A DNA stretch of 64,000 nt, taken from contig NZ_BMFD01000004.1 of NCBI RefSeq assembly GCF_014637795.1, forward strand, positions 243,898-307,897. Reading direction: 5' to 3'. Position numbers and translations under genes: made by a program. The notes under the pieces are model-generated. The model was not told where the DNA came from. It did no database searches and saw only the letters and a list, made by a program, of their open reading frames with translations. Shown here piece by piece: positions 16,756 to 25,913 of the stretch. How positions within the stretch are numbered: the stretch's first letter is position 1; each line of letters opens with the position of its first letter. Source of the stretch: Belliella aquatica (lineage in GTDB: Bacteria > Bacteroidota > Bacteroidia > Cytophagales > Cyclobacteriaceae).

Positions 16756-19728
16756 ATGAAGGAAAGGGGTATAAATAGTACATTTAAAAAGATTATATAT
16801 GAATCTTCCGAGATGGTCTTTCTCGCGGATGATTCATTCCCCTATAATATTTTTTATAGTAATGTGCTTTTTGATCAACTTATAGGTGAAAATTTAACGA
16901 AAAAAAATCTAGTTGGCTTAGGCCTAGATATCAACTCTTACATTTTTAAAGAAGAATTGATTATTAGTTTTTCTAATAAAGAGTATTCATTTCAATTAGA
17001 ATTACCTCAAGAAAATGGCTCAAACTATTTCCTTTTCTATAAAGGAAAAGAAATTCGGGGAATTGGCCTGCCTCCCAAAACAGATGCGCAACAATTTTTC
17101 AAAACTAGTTTAGATCTTATTGGCATTGGCCAAGAAAACTTCCTCACTTGGGTGAGTGAATCAATCAGACCAATGCTTGGCTATGCTCCTGAAGAAGTGA
17201 TCAACATGGATTTGTGTCAATATTTCCACGAGGAAGATCTACCGATAGCCAAGGAGTTTTTGTTAGATGTCAAAAAAGGTATCGAGAATAGTCGCTTTAC
17301 ATCGCGAATTCTAACAAAAAGCGGAGATTACAAATGGATTGACCTACAGATTCAATTCAGAGAAGGAAAATTCTATACCATAGGTAGAGATGTTTCAGAT
17401 CAGTACATTACCCTAATTGAGCAAAATAAACAAAATGAACTTTATCGTTTAGGCGAGGAGGTTGCACAGGTTGGAGTATGGGAAATCAACCTTATAAAAA
17501 ACTCCGTGTATTGGAGCGACGAAGTATATGCCATTCATGAAATTGAAGAGAATAGAGATGATTTTAACATCGATACAGCCCTAGATTTTTATCTTCCTCC
17601 TTTCAAACCAACAATGGCCCAAGCGGTCAAAAACTGTATTGATGAGGGGAAAGATTTTGATCATACTGTTAAAATCAAAACGATTAAAGGAAATGAAAAG
17701 TGGGTGCGCGTACTTGGTAAGGCTAAATTTAGCGACAACCAAGTAGTTCGTGTTTTTGGAACTTTTCAGGATGTTTCAGAAGAAAGAAGGTTGGTTGATG
17801 AACTGGGACTCTTTAAGGAATTGTTTGACTTGTCTCCAGAAGCCATTTTAATAATGGATGTTGTTGGTGAAATTATCTTTACGAACCAAGAAGCTCACAA
17901 ACGTTTAGGAATATTTGATGGCAGTCAGTCTCAGCACTTAATAAGCTCTTACGATCAAAAATTCGTGGTAGATAGAGAGTGGAATTCGCACATCGAAACA
18001 CTGGAGAAAGAGAAAAGTGTACGTTACCGCAGTAAACTAATTCACACCGATGGGAAAGAGTTTCCAGTTGAAGTGAGTTGTAACATGATCACCTTACAAG
18101 GTGAAAAATATGTTATTTCTTTCTCAAGAGATATAACCGAAAGAATTCAACTTGAAAAGTCTTTACAGGATTCTTCGGACTTCTTATTACACCTCACCGA
18201 ACAAGTCCCAGGTGCACTATACCAGTTTGTCTTGGACAAAGAAGGGGAGATGAAATTCTCTTATCTCAGTCCGGGTATCAGGTCGATCCTTGATATTGGT
18301 GAAAACGAGATCAATAGCATGAGTGATATTGGCCTAGCTATTTCTAAAATTCACCCACAAGATATAGCGCAAGTGCTAATGACTTCTGTAGCTTCCGCTA
18401 AACGATTAAGTCCATGGTCCTGCCAATTCAGAGTTAAAGAAGTAGGCTCTGAAAATTATAAATGGGTAATGGGCGCAGCCAAACCAGAGATGTTGGATTC
18501 AGGTGATGTAGTTTGGTATGGTTACTTGTCAGATATTACAGAGCAAAAAGTCTTTGAGGAGACACTCAAGAATGCTAGAGAAACAGCCGAAAAAGCCAAT
18601 AAGATCAAGTCTGAATTCTTATCCATGATTAGTCATGAATTGAGAACACCTTTAAATGCAATCTCTGGATCTGTTTATACTTTACTTCAAGACGAACATA
18701 CACCTGTTCAGGCTTCGGCGCTGAATACCATCAATTTTGCAGTAGATAATTTGATTATCATGATCAATGACCTACTGGATTTCCAAAAAATTGAAGCAGG
18801 AAAGTTGAACTTGGAGATGAATCCAATGAAACTCAACGAGGTAATTCAGCAAGTTTTAAATGGATTAGAATTTCATGCTAAGGACAGTCAAAACCAACTC
18901 AACTTGCACATGGAAGATGAAGTGAACATCCGTGTTTTAGGGGATAAGGTTAGACTTGCTCAAGTATTGAATAATTTGATTACCAATGCCCTCAAGTTTA
19001 CTAAAAAAGGTAAAGTTGATGTTATCGTTAAACTTAAACCATCAGCGAGCAATAAAGCAAAAGTTTACTTTGAAGTTAAGGATACCGGAATTGGAATTGC
19101 TAAAGAACACCAAGATAGAATATTCCAAGATTTCGATCAAATTCAGCATTCTTTTAGTAAAAAGTATGGAGGTACTGGACTAGGTCTTTCGATTACAAAG
19201 AAGCTTTTGAAGAGAATGGATAGCGATATCAATGTAGAATCAGAAGTGGGTCAGGGATCTAGTTTTTACTTCGAGATAGAATTTGATAAGCTAGAAGCGG
19301 TGATTGAAAATGGGATCAAAAACCCAAGTAAACCTGCCTTGGACTTCTCTTCTCTAAAAATTCTAATGGCTGAAGATAATGATGTTAACTCTCTTGTTTT
19401 AGGTAAAATTATCAAAAAGTGGGGTTTTCAGCATGTTCGGGTAATGAATGGTAAGGAAGCCGTGGAGGCTGTTGAAGAAGGAGATTATGATATCGTATTG
19501 ATGGATATCCAAATGCCGGTAATGAATGGTTTCGAAGCTACGGAAAAGATCAAATCTTTTTCTTCTATACCAGTCATTGCACTGACTGCTGCTGCTAAGT
19601 TAGAAGTCATGGAAAATATAGAGAAAAGTGGCTTTGATGGTTTTGTTGCAAAACCTATTGATGCAGCTGAATTACTGAAGAAAATCAAGGAAGTACTCAC
19701 TACAAGTACTTATAAATCTAAGGATTGA
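16756..19728 (+). CDS. Soluble multi-PAS hybrid sensor histidine kinase
   Basis: The 990-residue protein has no membrane segment. I read about five PAS-like units: a degenerate one (1-100), then near 105-220, 225-350 ('VGVWEINLIKNSVYWSDEVY'), 355-470 ('LSPEAILIMDVVGEIIFTNQ') and 475-600. HisKA follows with 'ISHELRTPLNAI' (His627), HATPase_c with 'NLITNALKF' and 'GTGLGLSI', and a receiver domain with 'MAEDNDVNSLV' and phospho-acceptor Asp917 in 'IVLMDIQMPVMNG'. No Hpt or output domain is attached. It probably senses cytoplasmic cues such as redox or small ligands. Its 3' end overlaps the convergent TPR gene by 19 bases. Confidence 0.93.
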   Translation: MKERGINSTFKKIIYESSEMVFLADDSFPYNIFYSNVLFDQLIGENLTKKNLVGLGLDINSYIFKEELIISFSNKEYSFQLELPQENGSNYFLFYKGKEIRGIGLPPKTDAQQFFKTSLDLIGIGQENFLTWVSESIRPMLGYAPEEVINMDLCQYFHEEDLPIAKEFLLDVKKGIENSRFTSRILTKSGDYKWIDLQIQFREGKFYTIGRDVSDQYITLIEQNKQNELYRLGEEVAQVGVWEINLIKNSVYWSDEVYAIHEIEENRDDFNIDTALDFYLPPFKPTMAQAVKNCIDEGKDFDHTVKIKTIKGNEKWVRVLGKAKFSDNQVVRVFGTFQDVSEERRLVDELGLFKELFDLSPEAILIMDVVGEIIFTNQEAHKRLGIFDGSQSQHLISSYDQKFVVDREWNSHIETLEKEKSVRYRSKLIHTDGKEFPVEVSCNMITLQGEKYVISFSRDITERIQLEKSLQDSSDFLLHLTEQVPGALYQFVLDKEGEMKFSYLSPGIRSILDIGENEINSMSDIGLAISKIHPQDIAQVLMTSVASAKRLSPWSCQFRVKEVGSENYKWVMGAAKPEMLDSGDVVWYGYLSDITEQKVFEETLKNARETAEKANKIKSEFLSMISHELRTPLNAISGSVYTLLQDEHTPVQASALNTINFAVDNLIIMINDLLDFQKIEAGKLNLEMNPMKLNEVIQQVLNGLEFHAKDSQNQLNLHMEDEVNIRVLGDKVRLAQVLNNLITNALKFTKKGKVDVIVKLKPSASNKAKVYFEVKDTGIGIAKEHQDRIFQDFDQIQHSFSKKYGGTGLGLSITKKLLKRMDSDINVESEVGQGSSFYFEIEFDKLEAVIENGIKNPSKPALDFSSLKILMAEDNDVNSLVLGKIIKKWGFQHVRVMNGKEAVEAVEEGDYDIVLMDIQMPVMNGFEATEKIKSFSSIPVIALTAAAKLEVMENIEKSGFDGFVAKPIDAAELLKKIKEVLTTSTYKSKD

Positions 19729-20654
19729 TTATAATAGGTTTTGGCAAGATCCATTTCTGGATCACTTTTCAAGGCATCTCCTAGGTATTTCAAAGCGAGA
19801 CTCTTATCGCCCTTCATATAGTAGTAAATCCCTTTATTTCTCCAAGCAAAAGGGTTTTTTGGATTTTTCTTCAAACTGAAATTGATGTCATCCAATCCTT
19901 TTTCTAAATCATCTAAAAATAACCGATATAAGCCACGATTATTATAATAGTATGCTTCATTGATGTTGAGTGTTATTGCTTTTTCAACCCAATCATAGGC
20001 GACTTGATAATTCTCTTTTTCAAAAGCAATCATGGATCTCAGATTGTAAATATTGGCTTCATTGGGATTGTTTTTTTCAGCTTGATCAAGCAGGTTTTCA
20101 GCATCTATATAATCTTTTTGATAATAGTGAATCGTCGCTTTATTTACTAAAAGATCATTATTATTTGGATTGAGAACTAATCCTTTTCCGAAAGCTTCCA
20201 ACGCACCATCTAAATCAGCCAATTGTTCCTTTACTAAACCCATCAAAAAATAGGGCTTCCAATTGCTATCATCCATTTGAAGCAATTGTTCAGCATCATT
20301 CAAGCCTTTATAATATTCCCCATTATCTAAATATGCTAGACCTCTTTGAAAATAGACTAAAGTATCTTGATTGCTTCCTTTTTCTAATATTTTAGAATAA
20401 TCAGCAATAGCCAAATCAAGGTTATTCAACCTCTCATAAACGATTGCTCTATTTAGTAAAGCGTCATTGAACTCAGAGTCAATTTTTAATGCTTCTGTAT
20501 AATAATCTATCGCTCCATTGAGGTCATTTTCCTTTAATTTTTCATTTCCTTTTAGAAGAAATCTGCCTTTTTTGTCCTCAGTAGAGTCACAGCTGAAGGA
20601 TATTAACATGATTAATAAAAGAAAGGTTGAATTTTTAATTTGATTCAGGTTCAT
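19710..20654 (-). CDS. TPR-repeat lipoprotein
   Basis: The 314-residue protein begins MNLNQIKNST with a lipoprotein signal (lipobox near 'LISFSC'), so it is probably anchored to a membrane outside the cytoplasm. The rest is about eight tetratricopeptide repeats, e.g. 'GNEKLKENDLNGAIDYYTEA' and 'LLNRAIVYERLNNLDLAIAD'. The ATG at 20654 lies inside the AI-2E gene (20-base overlap), which indicates translational coupling. An upstream start is possible in the same frame but would spoil the signal peptide. The partner is unknown; the coupling suggests it works with the permease. Confidence 0.85.
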   Translation of the reverse strand: MNLNQIKNSTFLLLIMLISFSCDSTEDKKGRFLLKGNEKLKENDLNGAIDYYTEALKIDSEFNDALLNRAIVYERLNNLDLAIADYSKILEKGSNQDTLVYFQRGLAYLDNGEYYKGLNDAEQLLQMDDSNWKPYFLMGLVKEQLADLDGALEAFGKGLVLNPNNNDLLVNKATIHYYQKDYIDAENLLDQAEKNNPNEANIYNLRSMIAFEKENYQVAYDWVEKAITLNINEAYYYNNRGLYRLFLDDLEKGLDDINFSLKKNPKNPFAWRNKGIYYYMKGDKSLALKYLGDALKSDPEMDLAKTYYNQSLDL

Positions 20655-21720
20655 GTTTTTCTTTTGGTTTTTCTTCTCCAAAGAGTAGGGCATAGGGTTG
20701 CGTAGATTCACTTAATTCAAATATTTTTCTCAAGACTGCCAGTGTTGGAATGATTAGAATCATCCCAATGACTCCCCAGATCGACGCTCCTACAAGGAGT
20801 CCTAGGAAAGTTACAAAGGCATTTAAGTTTACATTGCTACCAACAATCTTCGGAGTCAAAATGTTGCTCTCAATCAGTTGGATAACTTGAAATCCAATAA
20901 CTACTCCTATTGGATAGAATAAACTATCTGTGGTAAGAAAAGCAAATATTGTGGGTAAAACAGCTCCAAGAAATGGTCCTAAATATGGGATTATACTCAA
21001 AATCGCGGAGAAAACAGCAAAGAAAATAGCATGTTTTATGCCTAAACCAAATAAAACACATGCGTTCAAGATGGCAAGAATTGCCATTACTTTTAGAATT
21101 CCAATAATGTAATTCTGAACAAGTTTCCTTAATTCTTTGATTTCAGATTTAATATGTTCTTGTTTTTTCTCTTTAAAAAGATGTACTATAAATTCCGTAA
21201 GGTGATCTCTGTAAATTAAAAAGAAGAAAATAAATACAGGTAATAGAATGATTCCTGACAAGGAACCAACTGTATTGAGTATAAATTCTGCCAAACTAGA
21301 ACTATTAGACTGCAAGAGTTCTATCAAATATTCTTGGTCTATGCCTTTTCCAATACCTGTTTCTATTTGAAAAGTTGAAGCAATCCAATTGTCAATATCA
21401 CTTAGATAATTATTTAATTTATCTCCTACATTTCCAAGATCCTTGCTAAAACTGGCTACTTGCATCACTACAAATGTTAAAAATCCAATAAGGATTAAAA
21501 GTGCTGAAATTAGAGAGATCAAAGCACTTAATATTCTGGATAGACCATGCTTTTCTAACCAATCTCCTATGGGAGTAAGTAGAATCGAAATAAATCCTGC
21601 AAGAAAAAGAGGAATTAGAAGACTCTTTCCAATGATCATAATAAAAATAATCAAACTAATTAATAGCAATACCAACAAAGCCTTGACAAATGCTGGAATT
21701 TCAATCTTGGAATCATTCAT
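20635..21720 (-). CDS. AI-2E family (PerM-type) membrane transporter, second copy
   Basis: The 361-residue protein has the same plan as that at 4460-5542: two segments at the N-terminus, two near 60-90, a loop, and a C-terminal block with 'IIPYLGPFLGAVLPTIFAFL' and 'QLIESNILTPKIVGSNV', the AI-2E signature. The tail 'EKPKEKHEPESN' is charged. It is the first gene of a two-gene unit with the TPR lipoprotein. The two paralogues in this window are only distantly alike. The substrate is unknown. Confidence 0.88.
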   Translation of the reverse strand: MNDSKIEIPAFVKALLVLLLISLIIFIMIIGKSLLIPLFLAGFISILLTPIGDWLEKHGLSRILSALISLISALLILIGFLTFVVMQVASFSKDLGNVGDKLNNYLSDIDNWIASTFQIETGIGKGIDQEYLIELLQSNSSSLAEFILNTVGSLSGIILLPVFIFFFLIYRDHLTEFIVHLFKEKKQEHIKSEIKELRKLVQNYIIGILKVMAILAILNACVLFGLGIKHAIFFAVFSAILSIIPYLGPFLGAVLPTIFAFLTTDSLFYPIGVVIGFQVIQLIESNILTPKIVGSNVNLNAFVTFLGLLVGASIWGVIGMILIIPTLAVLRKIFELSESTQPYALLFGEEKPKEKHEPESN

Positions 21721-21801
21721 GGAAATAGGTACTAGGGTTGTTTAAACTGGAAAATCAATTCAATATTATAATTAAACATGACTTATCAATAAAATAAATT
21801 C

Positions 21802-21809
21802 TATTTTTG
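21802..21809 (+). promoter_or_regulatory. Possible -7 element of the cation efflux gene
   Basis: TATTTTTG matches TAnnTTTG, 22 bases before the GTG start. There is no good -33 TTTG. Confidence 0.4.
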
Positions 21810-21831
21810 ATATTGAAAAATCTAATCAGGA

Positions 21832-22833
21832 GTGAGCAACAATAAAGCCAAGTGGATTAAAATTTCTTTTATACTGAGTATAGTTTTACTTTTTGTGAAA
21901 TTTTATTCTTTTTATTTAACAAATGCCACTTCAATTTTAACAGATGCTTTAGAAAGTATTGTCAACGTGGTGGCGGCAAGTTTTGCTTCATATAGCATTT
22001 ATTTGAGTTCTCTCCCCAAGGATGATAATCATCCTTATGGCCATGGGAAAATTGAGTTTTTTAGTGCAGGAATAGAAGGAGCACTGATTATGGTTGCGGG
22101 ATTCTTTATCATCTATCAAGCTATATACAATTTTTTTGTACCAAATGAATTGGAAATGTTATTGGAGGGTATGGCCTTGATTGGTTTCGCAGGATTGGTA
22201 AACGGAGTGCTTGGCCTGAAGCTTAAAAGTGAAGGAAAAAGACTAAACAGCCTTACCCTGGAGGCCAGTGGAAAACATTTGATGACGGATACCATTACTA
22301 GTTTCGTATTGATCATAGGTGTAGCTATTATTTATTTTACCGGATTAAATGTCCTAGACTCCATTCTCTCTATTTTGTTTTCGTGTTATATCATTTATTC
22401 GGGATATTTCTTAGTAAGAAAATCAGTTGCAGGATTAATGGACGAGACAAATCCTGAGGCATTGAAGCAAACTGTGGAGATCCTAAATAAGGAAAGAAAA
22501 GACGCTTGGATTGATATCCATAATATGCGAGTTCAACAATATGGTGGTGACAGACATATTGATTTACATCTTACTCTTCCCTATTATTTCGAACTGCAAC
22601 AGGTTCATGATGAGGTTGAAATCGTAGAAAATGCGCTAGAGAACCAATTTGATGGTGCTATAGAAGTTTTTGTTCATGCTGACCCATGTATCCCTGAAAA
22701 ATGTTGCCACTATTGTCAATTAAAATCTTGCCAAGTCAGAAAGTTTGATCAAAAATCAAAAATAAGGTGGACGGCAAACAATATGACTAAAAATCAAAAG
22801 CATTATCATGACTTAGCAGATGATAATGATTGA
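21832..22833 (+). CDS. Cation diffusion facilitator (metal efflux) with Cys-rich tail
   Basis: The 333-residue CDF transporter exports divalent metal (Zn, Fe, Mn or similar) by proton exchange. The membrane domain (about 10-205) has 'ILTDALESIVNVV' and 'HPYGHGKIEFFSAGIEG', and a second site 'HLMTDTITS' in helix V. A cytoplasmic ferredoxin-like domain (210-285) has several metal-binding histidines ('RHIDLHLTLPYY', 'FVHADP'). Unusually it then continues into 'CIPEKCCHYCQLKSC', five cysteines within 15 residues, and a His-containing end. The start is GTG just after AGGA. Motif ligands Asp/Glu instead of Asp/Asp in helix II deserve comparison with characterised members. Confidence 0.9.
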   Translation: MSNNKAKWIKISFILSIVLLFVKFYSFYLTNATSILTDALESIVNVVAASFASYSIYLSSLPKDDNHPYGHGKIEFFSAGIEGALIMVAGFFIIYQAIYNFFVPNELEMLLEGMALIGFAGLVNGVLGLKLKSEGKRLNSLTLEASGKHLMTDTITSFVLIIGVAIIYFTGLNVLDSILSILFSCYIIYSGYFLVRKSVAGLMDETNPEALKQTVEILNKERKDAWIDIHNMRVQQYGGDRHIDLHLTLPYYFELQQVHDEVEIVENALENQFDGAIEVFVHADPCIPEKCCHYCQLKSCQVRKFDQKSKIRWTANNMTKNQKHYHDLADDND

Positions 22834-23181
22834 ACGTATTCTGGAAAATTGTCCACATTATAACAAGAATAAAACAAATGTAGAATTAGGTTTGTATTCA
22901 GTAGCAGTTGACTGAAACTTGTTGCGTGATGAAAATTAAATCCCATATTTTCATTTTTTTGATTGACATAAATTTAAATTAGTGAGTATTCACATATTAC
23001 AAACCACTATCTTAAGATAGAAAACAGCTTTTAAATCGGTTTTAAGTGTGATTTTTAATGGATTCGACTTTTAACATATTGCCTTAAAAATTATTGTGCT
23101 AAGGTTAGATTTTTTACAGAAAATTGCCCATTTTTGTTGAAGTTCAACAGATTATAATGTATATTCAACAAAAAAACAGCT
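22834..23181. other. 348-base AT-rich spacer
   Basis: No gene is supported. It contains the small palindrome CTATCTTAAGATAG and an imperfect ATGAAAAT/ATATTTTCAT repeat. The upstream part may be the 3' region of the CDF gene and the last 80 bases the leader of the small membrane peptide. Confidence 0.5.
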
Positions 23182-23268
23182 ATGAACGAGGATAAACAAT
23201 TCAGACTACTATTGGCCATCTCGTCAATAGTTTGGTTAGTCTTAGTAGGGTTTATAATAGTGATGTAA
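23182..23268 (+). CDS. Predicted 28-residue single-span membrane peptide
   Basis: The frame ATG to TAA encodes MNEDKQFRLL and then a membrane-like run 'LAISSIVWLVLVGFIIVM'. A charged head followed by one hydrophobic helix to the C-terminus is the usual form of small bacterial membrane peptides. A terminator-like hairpin (23338-23369) follows 70 bases after the stop, making a short self-contained unit. I do not recognise a family, and a frame this short could arise by chance; conservation would decide. Confidence 0.5.
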   Translation: MNEDKQFRLLLAISSIVWLVLVGFIIVM

Positions 23269-23337
23269 GATATTTAAGACTAAAAGCGTTAAGGTCTGTT
23301 AACAACAGTTTGCTTTTCAAATGGATTAGATAATTTT

Positions 23338-23369
23338 AAAAGGGATGTGTTTTTATGCATCCTTTTTTT
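23338..23369 (+). terminator. Terminator after the small membrane peptide gene
   Basis: AAAAGGGATG pairs with CATCCTTTTT (one G-T pair) around a 10-base loop and runs into T. Confidence 0.75.
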
Positions 23370-23394
23370 GTGTAAACTTTCAAAATCCAGTCTT

Positions 23395-23428
23395 AAAAAA
23401 AAACTCGCAGATTTTCTAAATCTGCGAG
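23395..23428 (-). terminator. Intrinsic terminator for the M3 peptidase gene
   Basis: CTCGCAGATTT and AAATCTGCGAG form a perfect 11-bp stem with a 3-base loop; on the minus strand nine T follow. It lies about 200 bases after the peptidase stop, leaving a long structured 3' untranslated region. Confidence 0.85.
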
Positions 23429-23625
23429 GAGGTTAATTTTTTTCATATTTTTATATATACACATCCGCTTTTGCATCAGTACCCTAGTAAAACACTGTTA
23501 TTTAGATTAATAGTGTAACTGAAAACTAATCCACTGATAACCGATAACGATTATCGGTAAGATTATTTGTGATAAAATCACATAGGTTGTCATGGAGGAT
23601 AATCATATTTTTATTTTAAGCTCAA

Positions 23626-25656
23626 TCATACCAAACCAGCTCTCTTAAGTAATGCATCAGGTTTGGGTTCTCTTCCACGAAATCTCTTGTAAAGTATAGA
23701 TGGATGAGCTTTCCCACCTGCAGAAAGAATATTTTCTTTGAATGATTGGGCAGTCTCCTGATCAAAAATCCCTTTTTCTAAGAAAAGCTCAAAGGCATCC
23801 GCATCCAATACTTCAGCCCATTTGTAACTATAATAGCCAGCTGCATATCCTCCTTGAAAAATATGAGAAAAAGAAGTACTCATCATCGTCCCTTCAACCT
23901 CGGGTAGCAAGGAGGTTGCTTTCATTTGATTTTTTTCGAATGCTGTTACGTCCTTAATTAAGTTTGGATCAGTGCTATGAAAAGCCATATCTAATAAACC
24001 CAAACTAATTTGCCTTACAGTTTGATAGCCTTGTTGGAAGTTAGCAGCATTTTTGATTTTTTCGATTAAGTCTGATGGTATGTTTTCTCCTGTTTCGTAA
24101 TGTTTTGCAAATAAATCTAAACAAGCTTTCTCGTAACACCAGTTTTCAAATATCTGTGAAGGTAATTCTACAAAGTCCCAATAAACACTAGTTCCGGATA
24201 AGGATTCGTAGGTGCCATTTGCAAGCATTCCATGTAAAGCGTGTCCAAACTCGTGAAATAGTGTTGTGACTTCATTAAAAGTCAAGAGGGAAGGCTTGGT
24301 TTTGGTTGGTTTGGTGAAATTGCAAACAATAGATATGTGAGGTCTTTGATCCTTTCCATCAATTAATTTTTGTCCGCGGTAACTCGTCATCCAAGCGCCA
24401 TTTCGCTTTCCAGCTCGAGGGAAAAAGTCTGCATAGAATACGGCTACATGATTGCCGAGCAAATCATTAACTTCATAAGCTGTTACCTCAGGATGATAAA
24501 CAGGAATATCTTTATTTTCTTTAAATTTTAAGCCATATAGTTTTTCCGCAGTTGTAAATACACCTTCAATTGCATTTTCTAATTTGAAATAAGGCCTAAG
24601 CAATTCATCATCAACTTCGTATTTCTGCTTTTTAAGTTTTTCAGAATAATAGGCGAAATCCCATTTTTCTAACCTGTCAATCCCATCTAATGCTTTTGCG
24701 AAAGCTTCGACTTCAGCTACATCTTCAATTGCTTTTGGTTTGGCTTTTTCCAAAAGATTATTCAAAAATGAAAGCACAGCAGGACCGCTCTTGGCCATTC
24801 TTTCTTCCAAGACAAAATCCGCATGTGTTTGATACCCTAATAATTTAGCTCTTTCTGATTTTAGCTTAAGCATATCAAGAATATATTGCTTATTGTCCAA
24901 ACTGTCTCCTTTGGACGCCTTCGTGTTGTAAGCGATAAACAGCTCCTTCCGAAGGTCTCGGTTGGCAGCATAAGTCATAAAGGGTAGATAACTTGGAAAA
25001 GCCAATGTGAATACCCATTTCCCACTCAGGTTTTTTTCCTCTGCCGTTTGAGCGGCAGCTTCCTTGATGGAATCAGGTAATCCCTCTAATTGATTCTCAT
25101 TCTCTACGACAAGCTGATATTTATTGGTTTCTTCTAGGACATTTTCACCAAACTTTAAGCTCAATTGTGACAATTCACTGTCTATACCTCTCAATTTAAG
25201 TTTTTCCTCTTCATTGAGTTTGGCTCCATTTCTTACAAAAGATTTATAGGTTTTATCTAGAAGTGTCGCCTGTTCTTCTGATAAATGGAGTTGTTCTTTT
25301 TGAGAATAAACTTGATTGATTCTATCAAAAAGCGTCGCATCGAGTAGAATATCATTCCCATGAGCTGTCAAAAGAGGGGAGATTTCTCTCGCTAATACTT
25401 GAATTTCCTCTTTTGTTTCGGCTGCGTTAAGGTTGAAAAATATCGAAGAAATGAAGTTCAATTTGTCACCGGCGTGGTCAAGTGCCTCAATGGTATTTTG
25501 GAAATCAGGTAGGGGTTGACTCTTAATTTGTTCAATATCTGATTTAGCAAGTTGAATTGCCTCTTTTATCGCAGGTAAAAAATGTTCTGTTTTTATACTG
25601 TCAAATGGTGCTGTTTCGAATGGGGATTTGAATTTTTCCAATAGTGGATTCATCAT
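23626..25656 (-). CDS. dcp: M3 family oligopeptidase / peptidyl-dipeptidase (Dcp-like)
   Basis: The 676-residue zinc metallopeptidase has the M3 motif HEFGH at 468-472 in 'TLFHEFGHALHGML', with the third ligand expected in 'SQIFENWCYE'. The N-terminal helical part ('NPLLEKFKSPFETAPFDSIK') and the end ('ILYKRFRGREPKPDALLKR') are typical of Dcp/oligopeptidase A. No signal peptide is seen, so it degrades short peptides in the cytoplasm; whether it removes dipeptides or cuts internally cannot be told. It has a probable promoter about 200 bases upstream and a terminator downstream. Confidence 0.94.
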   Translation of the reverse strand: MMNPLLEKFKSPFETAPFDSIKTEHFLPAIKEAIQLAKSDIEQIKSQPLPDFQNTIEALDHAGDKLNFISSIFFNLNAAETKEEIQVLAREISPLLTAHGNDILLDATLFDRINQVYSQKEQLHLSEEQATLLDKTYKSFVRNGAKLNEEEKLKLRGIDSELSQLSLKFGENVLEETNKYQLVVENENQLEGLPDSIKEAAAQTAEEKNLSGKWVFTLAFPSYLPFMTYAANRDLRKELFIAYNTKASKGDSLDNKQYILDMLKLKSERAKLLGYQTHADFVLEERMAKSGPAVLSFLNNLLEKAKPKAIEDVAEVEAFAKALDGIDRLEKWDFAYYSEKLKKQKYEVDDELLRPYFKLENAIEGVFTTAEKLYGLKFKENKDIPVYHPEVTAYEVNDLLGNHVAVFYADFFPRAGKRNGAWMTSYRGQKLIDGKDQRPHISIVCNFTKPTKTKPSLLTFNEVTTLFHEFGHALHGMLANGTYESLSGTSVYWDFVELPSQIFENWCYEKACLDLFAKHYETGENIPSDLIEKIKNAANFQQGYQTVRQISLGLLDMAFHSTDPNLIKDVTAFEKNQMKATSLLPEVEGTMMSTSFSHIFQGGYAAGYYSYKWAEVLDADAFELFLEKGIFDQETAQSFKENILSAGGKAHPSILYKRFRGREPKPDALLKRAGLV

Positions 25657-25857
25657 TGTTTAATTTAAGTTGTATTGTTTATCCGCTTATTTAACTTTAA
25701 TTACTTAAGATCATGTTTTCAATTTACATGAATCATCAGTTGATTGAAATCTATCTGATGACAATTATCCGACAGAATCTATTTGTTCATAGGAAATGCT
25801 TCTGATACGACGGATAATAAAATAAGTGATTATAAAAATGAAACGGTTCTAAAGTCA

Positions 25858-25885
25858 CAAAGTTAAAAATAATAGATGCATGCAA
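25858..25885 (-). promoter_or_regulatory. Probable promoter of the M3 peptidase gene
   Basis: On the minus strand TTG (25885-25883), 17 bases, then TAACTTTG (25865-25858), an exact -7 element. It predicts an approximately 195-base leader before the peptidase ATG. Confidence 0.5.
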
Positions 25886-25913
25886 GGGATGTTTTGAGGA
25901 TTTCTCTAACTAT

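Larger units (their letters stand above)
23269..23625. other. Spacer with terminators and a hairpin cluster
   Basis: These 357 bases between the small peptide gene and the convergent oligopeptidase gene contain a plus-strand terminator (23338-23369), a minus-strand terminator (23395-23428) and, at about 23490-23581, three more hairpins, including ACCGATAA/TTATCGGT (23540-23558) and GTGAT/ATCAC (23569-23581). No gene is seen. Confidence 0.6.
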
